Source: Gammaproteobacteria bacterium UBA2675 (GTDB taxonomy: Bacteria; Pseudomonadota; Gammaproteobacteria; Pseudomonadales; Pseudohongiellaceae). Taken from it: a stretch of 64,000 bases of DNA. Shown one piece after another: positions 63,865 through 64,000 of this stretch. The DNA is taken from NCBI GenBank assembly GCA_002354805.1, contig DEMH01000001.1:1-64000 (forward strand), written 5' to 3'. The notes below the pieces were generated by a model. It saw only the letters and a list, made by a program, of their open reading frames with translations, ran no database searches and was not told the origin of the DNA. Position 1 is the first letter of the stretch; every line of letters begins with the position of its first letter. The position numbers and the translations under genes are program-made.

Positions 63865-64000
63865 TTGCTCTATAATGCGCGCCCTTCGCCCAACCCATTA
63901 GTCAAAGCAGCTTCTCTTCATGTTTGGAACGCCACCATAAGTCACCAGCTACACCTGGTAGCCCACTGATCACAATGTCGCTGCATCACACCCAGATGTG
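63865..64000. other. Window edge after arsJ
   Basis: TATAAT at 63871-63876 may be a -10 for a gene beyond the window; no convincing -35. An ATG at 63972-63974 region stays open to the end but is too short to judge. No tRNA or terminator seen. Confidence 0.35.

Overview
The window (about 57-58% G+C by eye) reads as chromosome of an aerobic, heterotrophic gammaproteobacterium. Evidence is the gene set itself: TamA/TamB, HtpX, a two-ACT-domain SerB, HemP with a Fur-boxed heme receptor, the DUF2835, DUF1853 and CPXCG families, a CSS-motif EAL protein and TonB-dependent receptors. The many secreted hydrolases and TonB receptors suggest a marine or oligotrophic lineage (Pseudohongiella/OM182 or cellvibrionad-like). 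That placement is inference, not something the sequence proves. No rRNA, tRNA, CRISPR array, prophage or insertion sequence was seen, and no gene looks broken.

Layout. 0.2-7.9 kb: a minus-strand run acnA > fumC > aldehyde dehydrogenase > QEGLA-type metalloprotease > htpX, with stop/start overlaps, joining TCA-cycle enzymes to envelope protein quality control. 8.1-13.7 kb: tamA-tamB. 13.7-15.7 kb: a previously overlooked 48-codon gene for a double-glycine-leader (microcin-like) peptide, translationally coupled to a 73-aa membrane protein; then a CPXCG protein and serB. 15.7-20.4 kb: a Fur-controlled heme locus: hemP, heme receptor, exported CbiX/chelatase-like protein, and a secreted protein of unknown function. 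20.4-25.4 kb: DUF2835, DUF1853, a LysM/M15-like protein, a TPR protein and two small orphans. 25.6-31.4 kb: periplasmic rhodanese, POT peptide transporter, M3 lipoprotein peptidase and a class D beta-lactamase. 31.4-35 kb: sodium:solute symporter and the glutathione-dependent formaldehyde pathway (adhC, fghA). 35-38.8 kb: APC permease and penicillin-acylase lipoprotein. 38.8-47 kb: a hydrolase/membrane fusion coupled to a diguanylate cyclase, a flavoprotein, proline iminopeptidase, a PAS-GGDEF protein and a CSS-EAL phosphodiesterase. 47.2-48.4 kb: bactofilin plus a methyltransferase-like protein. 48.4-51.7 kb: amidohydrolase, exported FAH-fold protein, YbaK. 51.7-56.1 kb: an amidoligase / membrane-anchored gamma-glutamylcyclotransferase pair, a serine hydrolase, and a BNR-repeat / MoaD-ThiS pair. 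56.6-59.7 kb: a large TonB receptor with its own long upstream region and a strong terminator. 59.8-61.1 kb: a secreted orphan and a Bax-like glucosaminidase. 61.2-63.9 kb: an arsenate-resistance operon arsR-gapdh-arsJ with promoter and palindromic operator.

Themes. Several blocks point to scavenging of peptides and amides (POT, M3 peptidase, acylase, Pip, APC permease). Others concern heme-iron acquisition, cyclic-di-GMP signalling (two synthases and one hydrolase within 7 kb) and envelope biogenesis. The best candidates for undescribed biology are the double-glycine peptide pair at 13.75-14.11 kb, the amidoligase/GGCT pair at 51.7-53.3 kb, the exported CbiX-like protein in the heme locus, and the BNR-MoaD pair at 54.6-56.1 kb.
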